Positions 5,409-6,482 of a stretch of 6,482 nt of DNA are shown piece after piece (position 1 is the stretch's first letter; each line of letters opens with the position of its first letter). Position numbers and translations under genes: made by a program. The notes under the pieces were generated by a model. The model was not told the DNA's origin. It saw only the letters and a list, made by a program, of their open reading frames with translations, and searched no databases. The DNA is from Rhodoferax sp. (lineage in GTDB: Bacteria > Pseudomonadota > Gammaproteobacteria > Burkholderiales > Burkholderiaceae_C): positions 1-6,482 of the forward strand of contig JAQSDS010000086.1 of assembly GCA_029946045.1 (NCBI GenBank). Direction: 5' to 3'.

Positions 5409-6482
5409 ATGTCCATTCACGCTGCACTCAACCACGTTACCCACTACACCTACGATCGGCTGGTTGCCCTGGGGCCGCAGGTGGTTCGCCTGCGGCCTGC
5501 CCCGCACTGCCGCAGCAAGATCATTTCGTATTCGCTCAAGATCGAGCCCGAGGCGCACTTCATCAACTGGCAGCAGGACCCGTTTGCCAATTACCAGGCG
5601 CGTCTGGTCTTCCCCGACAAGACGCAAGAATTCAAGGTCACGGTAGATGTCGTGATGGACATGGCGGTGTACAACCCGTTTGACTTCTTCCTGGAACCTG
5701 AGGCGGAGGAATTTCCGTTCCGCTACCAGCCTGATTTGAAGCAGGAGCTGGCGCCCTACCTGAGCCCCGACCCGGTGACGCCGCTGGTGCAGGCCTACCT
5801 CGACAAGATTGACCGCACCAAGCGCCGCAGCGTGCTCTTTCTGGTGGATTTAAACCAGTCGGTGCACCACGCCATCAAATACACCATCCGCATGGAGCCC
5901 GGCGTGCAAACGCCCGAGGAAACCCTGACACTGGCCTCTGGTTCGTGCCGCGACTCCGCCTGGCTGATGGTGCAACTGTTGCGCAACTGCGGGCTGGCGG
6001 CACGATTTGTTTCAGGCTACCTGATTCAGCTCAAGCCGGACGTGAAAGCACTTGACGGCCCGAGCGGCACCGAAGTTGACTTTACCGACTTGCACGCCTG
6101 GTGCGAGGTTTATTTGCCTGGTGCCGGTTGGGTCGGACTCGACGCCACCTCGGGCCTGCTGGCCGGTGAGGGCCACATCCCGCTGGCCTGCACGCCCCAA
6201 CCTTCAGGTGCTGCACCCATCGAAGGCGGGGTGGACGAATCTGAAGTCACTTTTGCCCACCACATGCAGGTGACCCGCATTTACGAGTCGCCCCGTGTCA
6301 CCAAGCCTTATAACGAAGAGCAATGGGCGGCCATCATGGCACTCGGGGATGCTGTGGACGCCGAGCTGGTGGCCGGCGATGTGCGCCTGACCATGGGTGG
6401 CGAGCCTACTTTTGTCGCCAACAGCGACCGCGACGCACCAGAATGGAACACAGATGCCTTGGGGCCGACAAAACGCGGTTTT
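5409..6482 (+). CDS. Transglutaminase-like/DUF2126 large protein, N-terminal part
   Basis: The first 358 codons of a long frame run off the right edge with no stop. The protein starts MSIHAALNHVTHYTYDR, the usual N-terminal beta region of bacterial transglutaminase-like proteins (about 1-110). The papain-like core follows, with the triad Cys180 in GSCRDSAW, His229 in DLHAWCEVY and Asp245 in GLDATSG. From about 328 on, MGGEPTF and EWNTDALGPTKR are the opening of the DUF2126 domain. Full-length relatives are about 1,100 aa, so roughly two thirds are missing. Known relatives occur beside circularly permuted ATP-grasp and alpha-E domain genes and are proposed to act in peptide or amide-bond chemistry; their substrate is not established. 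The ATG at 5409 is the first that keeps the family N-terminus; the ribosome site is weak. A 103-aa frame starting at 5335 overlaps out of phase and is not real. Confidence 0.93.
   Translation, partial: MSIHAALNHVTHYTYDRLVALGPQVVRLRPAPHCRSKIISYSLKIEPEAHFINWQQDPFANYQARLVFPDKTQEFKVTVDVVMDMAVYNPFDFFLEPEAEEFPFRYQPDLKQELAPYLSPDPVTPLVQAYLDKIDRTKRRSVLFLVDLNQSVHHAIKYTIRMEPGVQTPEETLTLASGSCRDSAWLMVQLLRNCGLAARFVSGYLIQLKPDVKALDGPSGTEVDFTDLHAWCEVYLPGAGWVGLDATSGLLAGEGHIPLACTPQPSGAAPIEGGVDESEVTFAHHMQVTRIYESPRVTKPYNEEQWAAIMALGDAVDAELVAGDVRLTMGGEPTFVANSDRDAPEWNTDALGPTKRGF

Noticed and set aside
5335..5646. 103-codon frame whose start resembles a lipoprotein signal (MQLALTLLIQGC)
   Set aside because: It overlaps the transglutaminase-like gene out of phase for most of its length, and the downstream residues are Ser/Arg/Thr-rich shadow sequence. 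The hydrophobic start is likely chance.

Overview
The window reads as an ordinary, gene-dense chromosomal segment of a betaproteobacterium, most likely Burkholderiales and close to Comamonadaceae (Rhodoferax/Polaromonas-like). This is inferred from moderately high GC, protein flavour, the gene order around tmk-holB, and a DUF3563-type small gene. No RNA genes, mobile elements, CRISPR arrays or phage signatures were seen.

Left part (1-2777, minus strand): a tightly packed operon read right to left, mltG - tmk - holB - tatD. It covers peptidoglycan chain-length control (MltG), dTDP synthesis (Tmk), the clamp-loader delta' subunit (HolB) and a TatD-type metal nuclease cut off by the window edge. 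The genes are 6 nt apart (mltG/tmk) or overlap by 4 nt (ATGA at tmk/holB and holB/tatD), which suggests a single transcript with translational coupling. Gammaproteobacteria have the same order, with pilZ between holB and tatD in Pseudomonas; no pilZ is present here.

Middle (2810-4172): ygfZ (folate-dependent Fe-S maintenance protein) diverges from mltG across a very short gap. That gap holds overlapping -10-like elements on the two strands, and ygfZ may be translated from a leaderless mRNA. Convergent with ygfZ is a two-gene operon of small proteins on the minus strand: a 60-aa DUF3563-type protein followed by an unrecognised 71-aa helical protein. Both have good ribosome binding sites. Their promoter has a perfect TATAAT and is covered by two adjacent 16-bp dyads, the least explained and most interesting structure in the window.

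Right part (4298-6482): an HSL-family alpha/beta hydrolase (minus strand) diverges from the start of a large transglutaminase-like/DUF2126 protein (plus strand, truncated by the window end). The 160-bp gap between them shows no convincing promoter.

Most of the content is housekeeping and well understood. The candidates for something undescribed are the small-protein operon and its dyad-covered promoter.
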